From contig CAZIWX010000023.1 of the NCBI GenBank assembly GCA_964543125.1, positions 1 to 29,615 on the forward strand: a stretch of 29,615 nucleotides of DNA, given 5' to 3'. Shown here in pieces: positions 1 through 8,123 of the stretch (positions within the stretch are counted from its first letter, which is position 1; each line of letters starts with the position of its first letter). A program made the position numbers and the translations under genes. This DNA comes from CAZIWX01 sp964543125 (GTDB taxonomy: Bacteria > Fidelibacterota > UBA8477). The notes under the pieces were generated by a model that saw only the letters and a program-made list of their open reading frames with translations, was not told where the DNA came from and did no database searches.

Positions 1-629
1 TGGATATCTCCAAGTCCATGGCCTACGGCTCGGCGGGTGTCACCAAATTGCAATATGCATCCTATTTAGCCGCGGCACTCACCTATCTGATGCTGCATCA
101 ACAAGATGCCGTGGGATTGACATTATTTGATTCGGAGATTCGGCACCACTTGCGGCCCTCCTCGCGACCAAGCACACTTAACGCAATTTTATCCAGGTTG
201 GAAAGTGCCGAGCCCGGTCCTGAAACCGCGGTGGGTGACTCACTCCACCATCTGGCCGAGCGGATAAATCGCCGGGGACTGGTGATCGTTATTTCAGATT
301 TGTTTGACGAGCCGGCAAAGATTTTGAGTGGTTTGAAGCATTTCCGCCATGATAACCACGAGGTGATCCTGTTCCATATTTTGGATCCGCAGGAAATCAA
401 TTTCAGCTTTGATGCTCATACCAAGTTTTACGACATGGAGTCCGGCGACATGTTGGCGACCGAGCCCTGGCACATACAAAAAGCCTATCAGGCGGCGGTG
501 AAAAAATTCAGTGAAACCCTGAAACAGGGGGCCCGGGAGCAGAACAGTGATTATGTATTACTCACTACCGATCAGCCGCTGGATCTGGCGCTTTCATCTT
601 ATTTGAACAAACGCCGCCGCTTGCATTGA
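1..629 (+). CDS. DUF58 domain protein (vWA-like), 5' truncated by window edge
   Basis: This is the C-terminal part of a DUF58 protein, a family with a von Willebrand A-like fold usually encoded beside a MoxR-type AAA ATPase. The frame is open from base 3, and its first codons read D-I-S-K-S-M, the DxSxS metal-binding (MIDAS) motif, so roughly the N-terminal half lies outside the window. The visible 209 residues include the family-like hydrophobic strand LVIVISDLFD and the closing strand DYVLLTTDQPL, followed by a basic tail (KRRRLH). No membrane segment is visible in this part. The role is not firmly known; MoxR/DUF58 pairs are thought to act in metal-dependent protein assembly or stress responses (family knowledge). 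The internal ATG at 18 is not the true start because the MIDAS motif precedes it. The stop lies only 8 bases from the stop of the convergent gene, so there is no room for a separate terminator. Confidence 0.85.
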   Translation, partial: DISKSMAYGSAGVTKLQYASYLAAALTYLMLHQQDAVGLTLFDSEIRHHLRPSSRPSTLNAILSRLESAEPGPETAVGDSLHHLAERINRRGLVIVISDLFDEPAKILSGLKHFRHDNHEVILFHILDPQEINFSFDAHTKFYDMESGDMLATEPWHIQKAYQAAVKKFSETLKQGAREQNSDYVLLTTDQPLDLALSSYLNKRRRLH

Positions 630-637
630 GTCCGCCG

Positions 638-1147
638 TTAGCGCAGAATTTGGATATCCCCATAACTGGAAAAACGATAGCCATCCTGAGTGAAACTGAT
701 TTTACAGCGGTAAATATCATTCTTTTGTAAATGACCGTCATCGTCGTCGAGGTCCCAACGAAAATTATAGATTCCGGCGGGTAAATAGCCCTTCTGAATG
801 ACCCGAATGGTTTTTTCCTGCCGATCCAGAATGTGAATATCCACGTCGGATTCATCTTTTTGCACCCGTAAAAAGATGATGGCTTTGTAGGTGGCGGGGT
901 TGGGAAAGGCCGGCCGGATTTCCGGCATTTCATCGGGAGACAGGGTTGCGGTGGGAACTGAAACCAGACGCCAATCATCCGCATCAAGCGACAAGGTGTT
1001 GCCCGCGCTGTCGGTTTCGGTGATACCCGAGAAAGGGTTGGTAAAATTATACTCCACTAACCCGCACTGATATAGGCTGAAAATGGTAAACAGCAGCAGC
1101 AGGCTGTTTTTGCCAATTGTACTCGGGTTGCTTTGGACAGGCTTCAT
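638..1147 (-). CDS. Small secreted/lipoprotein-like protein with FlgD-Ig/T9SS-like C-terminal domain
   Basis: A 169-residue exported protein. Residues about 14-28 are hydrophobic (LLLLFTIFSLYQC) and end at a Cys at position 28 that could be lipidated, although Tyr-Gln before the Cys is a poor lipobox. From about residue 75 the sequence (RPAFPNPATYKAIIFLRV, then IYNFRWDLDDDDG) matches the pattern of FlgD-Ig-like or T9SS-type C-terminal domains of FCB-group secreted proteins: a PNP motif, a strand pair, a 'GIY.F.WD' strand and a final '..YGDIQILR' strand. The start is chosen because GGGGGAG lies 9 bases upstream of the ATG. It converges on the DUF58 gene. Function unknown; the domain suggests a surface or periplasmic beta-sandwich protein. 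Confidence 0.7.
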   Translation of the reverse strand: MKPVQSNPSTIGKNSLLLLFTIFSLYQCGLVEYNFTNPFSGITETDSAGNTLSLDADDWRLVSVPTATLSPDEMPEIRPAFPNPATYKAIIFLRVQKDESDVDIHILDRQEKTIRVIQKGYLPAGIYNFRWDLDDDDGHLQKNDIYRCKISFTQDGYRFSSYGDIQILR

Positions 1148-1185
1148 TTTTTATTGCTCCCCCTGGTGATATACGACAATCCGAG

Positions 1186-1213
1186 AAAATATGCCCCTGC
1201 TAATAACTGTAAA
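1186..1213 (-). promoter_or_regulatory. Candidate sigma70-type promoter for the 638-1147 gene
   Basis: Read on the minus strand, TTTACA (1213-1208) is followed after 16 bases by TATTTT (1191-1186), about 40 bases before the start codon and in front of a strong ribosome binding site. It matches five of six and four of six consensus bases. Inference only. Confidence 0.35.
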
Positions 1214-1287
1214 CCAAGGCTTTTCTCCGGATTTCCAAGTAATGTGCGCTGGTTTACAAGGGAAAGTGAAATCCATGACTTCACTGC

Positions 1288-1316
1288 TTGACATCCGAAT
1301 TTGGCAAACTTAAACT
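1288..1316 (+). promoter_or_regulatory. Candidate promoter TTGACA-17-TAAACT for the small membrane protein gene
   Basis: A perfect TTGACA (1288-1293), a 17-base spacer and TAAACT (1311-1316, four of six matches to TATAAT) lie 31 bases upstream of the ATG at 1348. Together with the AAGGGG ribosome binding site this makes a consistent start region. It is of the classical sigma70 type, not the Bacteroidetes TTTG/TAnnTTTG type. Confidence 0.5.
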
Positions 1317-1347
1317 CCATCCCTAAAAACAACAGTAAGGGGCATGT

Positions 1348-1659
1348 ATGGAAAACATCATTCATATCATAACCAGCAACACTTATTTCATGGTTGCTGG
1401 CGTGGTTATTTTACTGCTGCTGTTGTTCAGCTTTGTGAAAAAACTTTTCAAACTGGCGTTGGTGCTGGTTGTGGTCTTTGTGGGATATGTGCTTTATCTG
1501 AATTTCACGGGGCAGGACGTTGGGAGAACATTAAAGAAGAATATGAAAGTAGTGGAAAAAACTGCCGGGGATGTAAAAGGCAAGGTCGGCGATGTCATGA
1601 AAAATAAGGCTGTTAAAGAGACAATTGATAAAGCCGCCAAGACCTTTAAAGGTAAATAA
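1348..1659 (+). CDS. Small two-helix membrane protein with charged tail, unknown function
   Basis: A 103-residue protein. Residues 14-30 (MVAGVVILLLLLFSF region) and 35-53 (KLALVLVVVFVGYVLYL region) are two strongly hydrophobic segments separated by a short KKLFK turn, predicting a helical hairpin in the inner membrane. The C-terminal half (about 62-103) is Lys/Asp/Glu-rich without Pro, and repeats short units such as 'GDVKGKVGDVM' and 'KETIDKAAKTF', suggesting an amphipathic helix reminiscent of YtxH-like or apolipoprotein-like tails. The start was chosen for the AAGGGG 5 bases upstream; an overlapping ORF starting 4 bases earlier in another frame is discarded. I do not recognise a family. 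A stand-alone promoter upstream suggests a single-gene transcript. Confidence 0.65.
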   Translation: MENIIHIITSNTYFMVAGVVILLLLLFSFVKKLFKLALVLVVVFVGYVLYLNFTGQDVGRTLKKNMKVVEKTAGDVKGKVGDVMKNKAVKETIDKAAKTFKGK

Positions 1660-1686
1660 GTTTAAATTTTACCTGCTTTCGAGTAC

Positions 1687-1712
1687 ACCAACCGGATTAG
1701 CAACCGGGTGGT
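1687..1712 (+). other. Stem-loop between the membrane-protein gene and selW
   Basis: ACCA (1687-1690) pairs with TGGT (1709-1712) and CCGG (1692-1695) with CCGG (1704-1707), with a 1x1 mismatch and an 8-base loop. No clear T-run follows, so it is at best a weak terminator of the upstream gene. Confidence 0.3.
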
Positions 1713-1714
1713 TC

Positions 1715-1753
1715 TTACGGTTTGACAACGGTTGATTTATACTAGCCGATAAT
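1715..1753 (+). promoter_or_regulatory. Candidate promoter region for the selenoprotein gene
   Basis: TATACT (1738-1743, five of six matches) is a good -10 box with only a weak TTACGG 17 bases upstream. A perfect TTGACA (1722-1727) is also present but its best partner, GATAAT (1748-1753), is 20 bases away. The two alternatives cannot be separated by eye. Confidence 0.35.
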
Positions 1754-1785
1754 GATTAACTTTATTTTATGGAGATTAAGGGGTC

Positions 1786-2013
1786 ATGACGATTGAAATT
1801 GAATATTGCGTGGTTTGAAATTACTTGCCCCGAGCAGCCAGTTTGGCTACCAGTATCTTAGAAAAATTCCAACCCGACATAACCGAGTTAAAACTGAAAC
1901 CTTCCTCGGGCGGTGTGTTTGAGATATCAAAAAACGGTGAACTGATTTTCTCAAAGAAAAAATTGGGCCGCTTTCCGGAACCCCGGGAAGTGGAAGATTT
2001 GTTGCTTGCGTAA
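1786..2013 (+). CDS. SelW-like (Rdx family) selenoprotein with in-frame UGA
   Basis: Reading from the ATG at 1786 gives ten codons (MTIEIEYCVV), then TGA at 1816-1818, then 64 further codons to TAA. The product would be 75 residues with Cys8-Val-Val-Sec11, exactly the CxxU/CxxC redox motif at the end of the first beta-strand in the Rdx (SelW/SelT/SelH) thioredoxin-like family. What follows matches the family: NYLPRAASLA directly after the motif, the 'GGVFEI' strand, 'NGELIFSKKK' and 'GRFPEP' before a C-terminal helix. GGAG lies 11 bases, and AAGGGG 2 bases, upstream of the ATG. Proteins of this family are small thiol/selenol oxidoreductases of uncertain substrate. A conventional caller would begin at the TTG at 1825 and lose the active site. 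The alternative, a nonsense mutation of a CxxC protein, is possible but less likely because UGA sits at the Sec position and the rest is intact. Selenocysteine machinery (selA/B/C/D) is not in the window. Confidence 0.85.
1836..1848 (+). promoter_or_regulatory. Candidate bacterial SECIS hairpin
   Basis: AGCCA (1836-1840) pairs with TGGCT (1844-1848) around a GTT loop. The loop G is 23 bases after the UGA, within the range reported for bacterial SECIS elements, which carry a G (often GU) in the apical loop. The lower stem is weak, so this is a minimal candidate. Confidence 0.45.
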
Positions 2014-2037
2014 TATCTCTTTGAAGCGGTCATAATG

Positions 2038-2069
2038 AAAACGCCCCGGAATTTTCCGAGGCGTTTTTT
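2038..2069. terminator. Rho-independent terminator after selW, possibly bidirectional
   Basis: The arms AACGCCCCGG and CCGAGGCGTT form a GC-rich hairpin around AATTTT, with one mismatch, followed by a run of six T on the plus strand. On the minus strand the stem is followed by four T, so it may also stop transcription from the M16 peptidase gene, which ends 37 bases away. Confidence 0.8.
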
Positions 2070-2105
2070 GTCTCGGCGGTTTGGTCAAACCGCAAGTCCG
2101 TCAGC

Positions 2106-4937
2106 CTACATGTCCCTAGGGTAAAGAATTACTTTAACATAGTTACCGGTGTTCAGGTATTTCGTGGCGGCGGTTTGTAAGGCCTGTGCATTCAGATTGT
2201 CCACCAGTTCATCGAACCGGTAAATATTTTTAATATCGAAATGGTTGGTGTAGTAAAACTGGAGCAGCCTGATCCAATAGCTGTTCTGTTTTAGATTGGT
2301 CTCGCGTTCCCGCCGTTGGGTTTCCCGAATTTTAACGAGATATTGCTCGTCAACGGGACCCGTTTTGATTGCCTGGATCTGATTAAATGCGGCCTGGACG
2401 AGTTCGTCCACCCGGTCCGGTGCACATCCAAAAGTGATGTTGATCTTGTATTCGGGATCAGGGAATTGAACCGTCACGGGCCACACGCCGACACCATAGG
2501 TTCCACCCATATCCTCGCGGAGCACTTCGCGCAGTTTGATTCGGAGGAGATCGACCAGGGCGATAATGTCATAGCGATTTTGCCGATTCCAATCCAGCGG
2601 TCCGGAGAAAATAATGCGCGTTGAACTCTTGGGGTCTTCTCCCTTGCGAACGATTTTGGAGACAATCCCGGTGGGAGGGTTAATATTTAAATCGCGCCAG
2701 GTTTCATTCCGCTTTAGAGACGGGAGACTGGCCAGATAGGTTTCCACATACGGTTTGATGATGGTAAAATTAAAGCTTCCCACAATAATAAAGGTAAAGT
2801 CACCGGCATCCCTGAAACGATCCCGATAGATCGTCAATGATTTTTCTAAATCCAGCTCATTGATCAGGGCTTGTGACCAGGGGCGGTCCCGAAAATGATG
2901 CTGTGCCAGCGTTACCTGAACTGTATCCTGAAAAGTTGCTTCGGGGCGAGCGCTACGATTGGCCACATAGGCCTGGAGCCTGGCTTTGTAGGCTTCGTAA
3001 GCACTGCTGTCGGCGCGGGGGGCCGTGAATTGAAGGTAGATCAACTGAAACATGGTTTCCAGATCGGCCGGCGCCGCCGAACCCTGCAGGCCCTCCTGTA
3101 ATTCATGGATCCAGGGGCGAACACTCACAACTTCGCCGGACAATTTTTTATCCAGCGAAATGCGGTTAAAATCACCCAGTCCACTCTCATACATGATATC
3201 CGGCGCCGTTTTGGCGGCGATATAGTTCTGATCGGGAACCAGGCTGGAACCGCCGGGGCTGAAAGCCGTAAACCGAATTTCATCGTTCTTGAAATCGGTA
3301 GGTTTCAGAATGACCTTGATGCCATTACTCAAGGTCCATTCGGTCACTCCCAAATCGTCATCAAAGGTAGCTTCCGTTACTATTTTGCCCCGCTTGGGTT
3401 TCCGTGCCAGAAGTGGTTCGGCGCTGACTTCTTCCGTATAGGGTGCGACAACTTCCCGGGAAATCACCTGCAATATATCCGCCAGTTCCGGTTGCGAAGG
3501 TACTTTAACGCCATCCTTGTCCGGTTCATTGACGGCGACGACCCGATCCTGATTACCGATCCATTCACCGGCTAATCGATTTACGTCATTCAGGGTGATG
3601 GTGGGCAATAATTTTCGAGTTAATTGATATTCGTAGGCGACGCCCGGAATCGGCTCACCACTGAGGTAATTACTCACATATTCCCGGGCTAAATTGCGGG
3701 AATTCGTTTTATTGCGTTCATTGTAAGCCTGTTCTACCCGACGTAAGAGGGCTTTTTTCTGGCGTTCCAATTCCGGCGCGGTAAACCCGTATTCGTGCAC
3801 CCGTTTGGCCTCCCGCAACATTGTTTTCAGACCACGCTTGATCCCGTTATCGGCTACCCCGGCACTCAATAGATAAACCTCCCTGGTGCGGACAAATTGT
3901 CCCTGGGCGGAATAAGCATACAAAAAAGGTGGGTCGGGTTGTTTAGCCAGTTCATTGAGGCGTTCATTGAACATGGCATTATAAAGATTGCCAATCAGCC
4001 GGTACCGATAATCGCCAACGGTTTTTTCAGGTTTCACCGGTTGTTTGTAATAAACCGTCACTGAATTACGAGTGGCTTCCTTGTCCGTGGCGATGGTGTA
4101 AAGCGTTTCATCGTGAGCCGGGACTGGATACAGTTTCCGGGGCCGTTCCCGGGCCGGGTTGATCAGCGGTGTAAAGTGGGCCTTGATTATCTGCTCCACC
4201 TGATCCATATCGAAGTCACCCACGGCGACCACGGCCATGAGATCGGGACGATACCAGTCCCGGTAAAACTGTCGAACTTTAGCGTGGGGAAATTTTTGAA
4301 GAATATCCAGCTTGCCGATGGGCAGGCGTTGGGCATAGCGGGAATCTTTGAGAATAACCGGGAATTGTTGGTCGCGCATGCGCTGATCGGCGCCGCGGCC
4401 TAAACGCCATTCTTCAATGACGACACCGCGTTCTTTGTCGATTTCCTCATCGTTGAAACTGAGGAGATGCCCCCAATCTTCAAGAATCTGGAAAGCGGTT
4501 TTCAGTTCATCCAGGGAGTCGGTTGGGACTTGTAACATGTAAACGGTTTCATCAAAACTGGTATAAGCATTCAGATCAGGGCCAAACCGCATCCCGATGG
4601 ATTCCAGGTAGTCTACCAGCTCCTGTTTGTGAAAGTGTTCGGAACCGTTGAAAGCCATGTGCTCGTTAAAATGGGCCAGCCCTTGTTGGTCATCATTTTC
4701 CAGTATCGAACCGGCATTCACGACCAAACGCAATTCGGCGCGGTTTTCCGGCTTGGTATTGTGACGGATGTAGTAGTGCAAACCGTTGGGCAGAATACCA
4801 GTTCGTACCTGAGCATCAACCGGGAGCGGCTGTTCGAATGCCGCCGATTGTTCAGTGGATGGTTTGATGAAGGCACAACCAGCCATCACGCCGATCAGCA
4901 GGCCCGTAAACAGGACCCGGTTTCCCTTTAATTTCAT
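2106..4937 (-). CDS. M16 family zinc metallopeptidase lipoprotein (pitrilysin/PqqL-like)
   Basis: A 943-residue two-lobe M16 protease. The start at 4937 is preferred over the ATG at 4958 because AAGGAG lies 7 bases upstream of it. The N-terminus is a lipoprotein signal (MKLKGNRVLFTGLLIGVMAGC, cut here to its features: basic n-region, hydrophobic core, MAGC lipobox). The inverted zinc motif HFNEH is at about residues 89-93, with the downstream ligand Glu in the ERGVVIEEW segment. Both are intact, so the N-terminal lobe should be catalytic. The C-terminal lobe begins with a second copy of the fold (EWTLSNGIKVILKPTDF) without HxxEH, as in M16 periplasmic/outer-membrane peptidases. It probably degrades peptides in the periplasm while tethered to a membrane. 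It is divergent from the CBS gene and stands alone. Confidence 0.93.
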   Translation of the reverse strand: MKLKGNRVLFTGLLIGVMAGCAFIKPSTEQSAAFEQPLPVDAQVRTGILPNGLHYYIRHNTKPENRAELRLVVNAGSILENDDQQGLAHFNEHMAFNGSEHFHKQELVDYLESIGMRFGPDLNAYTSFDETVYMLQVPTDSLDELKTAFQILEDWGHLLSFNDEEIDKERGVVIEEWRLGRGADQRMRDQQFPVILKDSRYAQRLPIGKLDILQKFPHAKVRQFYRDWYRPDLMAVVAVGDFDMDQVEQIIKAHFTPLINPARERPRKLYPVPAHDETLYTIATDKEATRNSVTVYYKQPVKPEKTVGDYRYRLIGNLYNAMFNERLNELAKQPDPPFLYAYSAQGQFVRTREVYLLSAGVADNGIKRGLKTMLREAKRVHEYGFTAPELERQKKALLRRVEQAYNERNKTNSRNLAREYVSNYLSGEPIPGVAYEYQLTRKLLPTITLNDVNRLAGEWIGNQDRVVAVNEPDKDGVKVPSQPELADILQVISREVVAPYTEEVSAEPLLARKPKRGKIVTEATFDDDLGVTEWTLSNGIKVILKPTDFKNDEIRFTAFSPGGSSLVPDQNYIAAKTAPDIMYESGLGDFNRISLDKKLSGEVVSVRPWIHELQEGLQGSAAPADLETMFQLIYLQFTAPRADSSAYEAYKARLQAYVANRSARPEATFQDTVQVTLAQHHFRDRPWSQALINELDLEKSLTIYRDRFRDAGDFTFIIVGSFNFTIIKPYVETYLASLPSLKRNETWRDLNINPPTGIVSKIVRKGEDPKSSTRIIFSGPLDWNRQNRYDIIALVDLLRIKLREVLREDMGGTYGVGVWPVTVQFPDPEYKINITFGCAPDRVDELVQAAFNQIQAIKTGPVDEQYLVKIRETQRRERETNLKQNSYWIRLLQFYYTNHFDIKNIYRFDELVDNLNAQALQTAATKYLNTGNYVKVILYPRDM

Positions 4938-5039
4938 GACCTGACTCCTTGAATACATGTTAGTCCAATAATAGGCTCAGGGTAAAAAATATTCCAATCA
5001 ATTTCCTGTTTGTAATGAACTCTTGATGAATAATTCTCC

Positions 5040-5069
5040 TTGACTTAGACTTGTATTCGGCGGTAGCAT
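5040..5069 (+). promoter_or_regulatory. Candidate promoter for the CBS-domain gene
   Basis: TTGACT (5040-5045), an 18-base spacer and TAGCAT (5064-5069) lie about 80 bases upstream of the start codon at 5148, in the divergent spacer between the M16 and CBS genes. Five of six and four of six matches to consensus. Confidence 0.45.
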
Positions 5070-5147
5070 ACCTGTTACCGGGACTAATAGACTTTAATGG
5101 CTAATTCTGGATGGAGTAAGCCATTGGTTTTTTACGGGAGGCAGATT

Positions 5148-5564
5148 ATGCGAAAAATTTCAGTTCGTGATTTCATGGCGAAAAAATTGATAACATTTAA
5201 ACCGGATACCCCCATTTATGTGGCTATCGATACCTTGGTGAAGAATGAAATTTCCGGTGCATCCGTAGTGGATGACAAGGGCCGGCTGGTGGGGATCGTT
5301 TCCGAAAAAGATTGTCTGCGGATCCTGGCCAGTGGCGTATTTCACAACGAACCCAGCGGAACCGTTTCGAATTATATGACGGAGGCGGTGGTGACGGTTC
5401 AGGCTGATACGGATATCTTTACGGCGGCTGATCTATTCTTGAAAAATATTTATCGCCGGATGCCGGTCGTGGAAGACCGTAAAGTTATCGGCCAGCTAAG
5501 CCGCCGCGATGTCTTGCGGGCGATTCAGGAAATCAAGGACCAGCAGGAGGCTGAAGTCTATTGA
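5148..5564 (+). CDS. CBS domain pair protein
   Basis: A 138-residue protein consisting almost only of two CBS motifs: residues about 8-65 (VRDFMAKKLITFKPD ... GRLVGIVSEKDCLR) and about 72-132 (VSNYMTEAVVTVQAD ... RKVIGQLSRRDVLR). Such stand-alone Bateman modules bind adenine nucleotides and act as regulatory energy sensors, often as dimers; the partner cannot be told from the context. The ATG at 5148 is chosen because GGGAGG sits 6 bases upstream; an in-frame earlier start at 5097 would add 17 residues without a ribosome binding site. It is followed by a 205-base spacer with no recognisable gene. Confidence 0.88.
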   Translation: MRKISVRDFMAKKLITFKPDTPIYVAIDTLVKNEISGASVVDDKGRLVGIVSEKDCLRILASGVFHNEPSGTVSNYMTEAVVTVQADTDIFTAADLFLKNIYRRMPVVEDRKVIGQLSRRDVLRAIQEIKDQQEAEVY

Positions 5565-5769
5565 TACCCCGCCGCCGGCGGACCATAATCTCAAGTTTCC
5601 ACCATCAGGGCAACCCCCGGAAAAAAATATCGGCCGGCTTGTCCGGGCGCGTTTACGGATTATATTCGGTCACTTTGAACCACGACCTGGCAAATATGCC
5701 CTTTCGATTAATTCAAACCCTGGAAAAGACAGTCGGTTAATCTAACGGCTGCACTTAAGGAGAGTCAAG

Positions 5770-6855
5770 ATGAAGCGCTTCTTATTACCCCTGTTGGCGT
5801 TCATTCTCGTTTTAGGGAACTGCACCAAGGAAACCCCCGCCTTTCCCTGGATAGAGGGTGATTATACTACGGCCTTGTCCAAGGTCCGGGCCGATAACGG
5901 TAAGTTGGTCATGTTGGAGTTTTCTACGGATTGGTGTGTGTGGTGTAAACGATTAGCCGCGGATACCTGGACGAATCAAACAGTGATTGATTTTGCCGGG
6001 CAACATTTAATTCCTTTGGAAATCGATGCCGAGAAGGGTGATGGCATTGAACTTGCTAAAAAGTACCACATCGGTGGATACCCCACCATGGTCTTTGTCA
6101 ATGCGGATGGTGAAGAATTTGATCGAATCCCGGGTTATCTCCCGGCAGACGATATGGTCAAGGAACTGACCCGAATCACCAGTGGTGTGGATACCTATCC
6201 GGCGCTCAGGGCCAGGGTGGAGGCAAACCCCGATGATGCCAAGCTCTTGGTTCAATTTGCTCAAAAAACCGAGGATATGCAGGGTTTGACCGGTTCGTTG
6301 CCCCTGTGGGAGAAGCTGTTCGATTTAGCCGGCAGCAATGCTGATGAGAAGTCGCTGGCAGCGTATAAGGTTGCCCAAAACAAGGCTGACACAACTCAGG
6401 ACCCGGCGGCCTTGCACGATTATCTGCAAGCCTACTCTGACACCAAGTACATTCCGGATGTTTACAACAGTTTATCCCGGATTTACAAAAGCAAGCAGGA
6501 TACGGCCGGGGAAGCCAGGACGCTCACGGAATATGTGGGTGTTATGGAGCAGAAAGGTGATGTAACATCTCAGCTTTATAATGGTTATGCCTGGCGGATG
6601 ACGGAACTGGGGATGAACCTGGATGACGCGCTGGTGAAAATTAAGAAAGGTCTGGCCCTGTTGCCAGCCGATGCCGATTCAACCAGCCGGGCACAGATGA
6701 TGGATACTGAAGCGGAAGTCTTATGGAAATTAGGCCGGCCGGGTGAAGCGGTTATAATTATTGATCAGTGTATTGCACTTCAACCGAATGATGAGTATTA
6801 CACCAAACAAAAGACCAAATTTCAGGCCGGACCAAAAGCAAAACCGGCAGGTTAG
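5770..6855 (+). CDS. Thioredoxin-fold lipoprotein with helical/TPR-like C-terminus
   Basis: A 361-residue exported lipoprotein: hydrophobic signal with lipobox LGNC (Cys18), then a thioredoxin-like domain (about 30-145) with redox motif WCVWC (CxxC at 56-59) and the cis-proline segment GGYPT (Pro105). The arrangement resembles the DsbD gamma/Thioredoxin_7 group. From about residue 155 to the end the sequence is alpha-helical with TPR-like units (for example NSLSRIYKSKQDTAGEA and EAEVLWKLGRPGEAV), a likely protein-binding scaffold. It probably reduces disulfides or delivers reductant in the periplasm while membrane-anchored; the partner is unknown. AAGGAG lies 8 bases before the ATG. It precedes the transhydrogenase operon by 119 bases, close enough for co-transcription, though no link is proven. 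Confidence 0.85.
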   Translation: MKRFLLPLLAFILVLGNCTKETPAFPWIEGDYTTALSKVRADNGKLVMLEFSTDWCVWCKRLAADTWTNQTVIDFAGQHLIPLEIDAEKGDGIELAKKYHIGGYPTMVFVNADGEEFDRIPGYLPADDMVKELTRITSGVDTYPALRARVEANPDDAKLLVQFAQKTEDMQGLTGSLPLWEKLFDLAGSNADEKSLAAYKVAQNKADTTQDPAALHDYLQAYSDTKYIPDVYNSLSRIYKSKQDTAGEARTLTEYVGVMEQKGDVTSQLYNGYAWRMTELGMNLDDALVKIKKGLALLPADADSTSRAQMMDTEAEVLWKLGRPGEAVIIIDQCIALQPNDEYYTKQKTKFQAGPKAKPAG

Positions 6856-6974
6856 ATTTTGAAGGCAGGGGTATTTTCCGATTGGTCTCCGGAAACCGGC
6901 CAGAACGGTAGTATGATTGGAATAATGATCAGACATAATCAGATTAGATATAGAGATTAAACAAGGAGAGACAC

Positions 6975-8123
6975 GTGAAAATCGGAATCCCTAAGGAAAC
7001 GGTTGCCGGGGAGACCCGTGTGGCATTGATTCCACCTTTGGTAAGTGCTTTGACCAAGAAAGGTCATGAAGTACTAGTGGAAGCCGGAGCGGGCGCCGGA
7101 GCATCCTTTCCAGACCAGGAGTATACTGCCGCCGGCGCGCAGGTTATCGTTGATACGAAGGCGCTGTATACCGCCGCGGATATCATTTTTAAAGTTCAGC
7201 CACCTCGGGCTGAAACAGGTGAAGCCGAATTGATCGGTAAAGGCAAAACCTTCATTGGCTATATGGCTCCGTTTTATAACGCTGAAATGGTGCACTCATT
7301 TGCGAACCGAAACATTACGGCGTTTTCCATGGAATTCATCCCACGCATTACCCGCGCGCAGAGTATGGATTCACTTTCATCCCAGGCCACGATTGCCGGA
7401 TACAAAGCCGTGTTGGTAGCTGCGGAAAAGCTGGGAAAAATCTTCCCGTTGCTCATGACGGCCGCAGGCACCATCACACCTGCCACGGTATTAATTTTGG
7501 GTGCCGGTGTGGCCGGCCTTCAGGCGATTGCAACCGCCAAACGGCTGGGAGCCCGGGTTCAGGCTTTTGATCCCCGGCCCGCCGTGCGCGAACAGGTGGA
7601 AAGTTTGGGCGCCTCTTTCGTGGAGATGGAGTTGCCGAAAGAAGATGTGGAAACTTCCGGCGGCTACGCCAGGCAGCAATCGGATCTGTTCCTTCAACAA
7701 GAACAGGCAGCCATTGCTTCCCGTTTACCAAAAGTCGATGCCGTGATCACCACGGCGCAGATTTTTGGTAAGACAGCGCCAATTCTGATAACAACGGAAA
7801 TGGTGAAAAAAATGCGCCCGGGTAGCGTTGTTATTGATTTAGCGGCTGAGAACGGTGGCAACTGTGAATTAACTACGGGCGGCCAGACCGTAGTGAAGAA
7901 TGGTGTCACCATAATTGGAGCGATGAACCTGCCGGCCACCGTTGCGGTACATGCCAGTCAAATGTATGCTAAAAATGTGGCGAATTTATTCAATCATCTT
8001 TACCAGGCCGAAGATGGTTCGCTGGATTGGGAAGATGAAATCACCAAAGGCGCCTGTATCACACGGGGTGGTGAAATCGTCAATCAAATGGTCAAAGATC
8101 GCCTGAACACTGGAGATAACTAA
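6975..8123 (+). CDS. pntAA: NAD(P) transhydrogenase subunit alpha part 1 (dI, NAD(H)-binding)
   Basis: A 382-residue soluble domain I of the proton-translocating transhydrogenase, which transfers hydride between NADH and NADP+ driven by proton motive force. It opens with the family signature MKIGIPKE and ETRVALIPP, has the RAQSMDSLSSQA segment (127-138), and the Rossmann motif GAGVAG (176-181) ending in an acidic residue (FDPRP) that fits NAD binding. It uses a GTG start at 6975 with AAGGAG 8 bases upstream. The related alanine dehydrogenase family is excluded by the two membrane-subunit genes that follow. The stop codon overlaps the next start (TAATG), indicating translational coupling. The three-gene split form (as in Rhodospirillum rubrum) differs from the fused two-gene form of E. 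coli. Confidence 0.96.
   Translation: MKIGIPKETVAGETRVALIPPLVSALTKKGHEVLVEAGAGAGASFPDQEYTAAGAQVIVDTKALYTAADIIFKVQPPRAETGEAELIGKGKTFIGYMAPFYNAEMVHSFANRNITAFSMEFIPRITRAQSMDSLSSQATIAGYKAVLVAAEKLGKIFPLLMTAAGTITPATVLILGAGVAGLQAIATAKRLGARVQAFDPRPAVREQVESLGASFVEMELPKEDVETSGGYARQQSDLFLQQEQAAIASRLPKVDAVITTAQIFGKTAPILITTEMVKKMRPGSVVIDLAAENGGNCELTTGGQTVVKNGVTIIGAMNLPATVAVHASQMYAKNVANLFNHLYQAEDGSLDWEDEITKGACITRGGEIVNQMVKDRLNTGDN

Noticed and set aside
1825..2013. Independent 62-residue gene starting at TTG 1825
   Set aside because: The frame continues upstream through a UGA to an ATG with a ribosome binding site and the Cys of the redox motif; TTG has no such site.
3105..3575. 156-codon plus-strand ORF within the M16 gene
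   Set aside because: Antisense shadow of a well-supported peptidase gene; no start signals.
5509..5745. 78-codon ORF overlapping the end of the CBS gene
   Set aside because: It starts inside the CBS gene in another frame and reads Pro/Arg-rich without motifs; no ribosome binding site.
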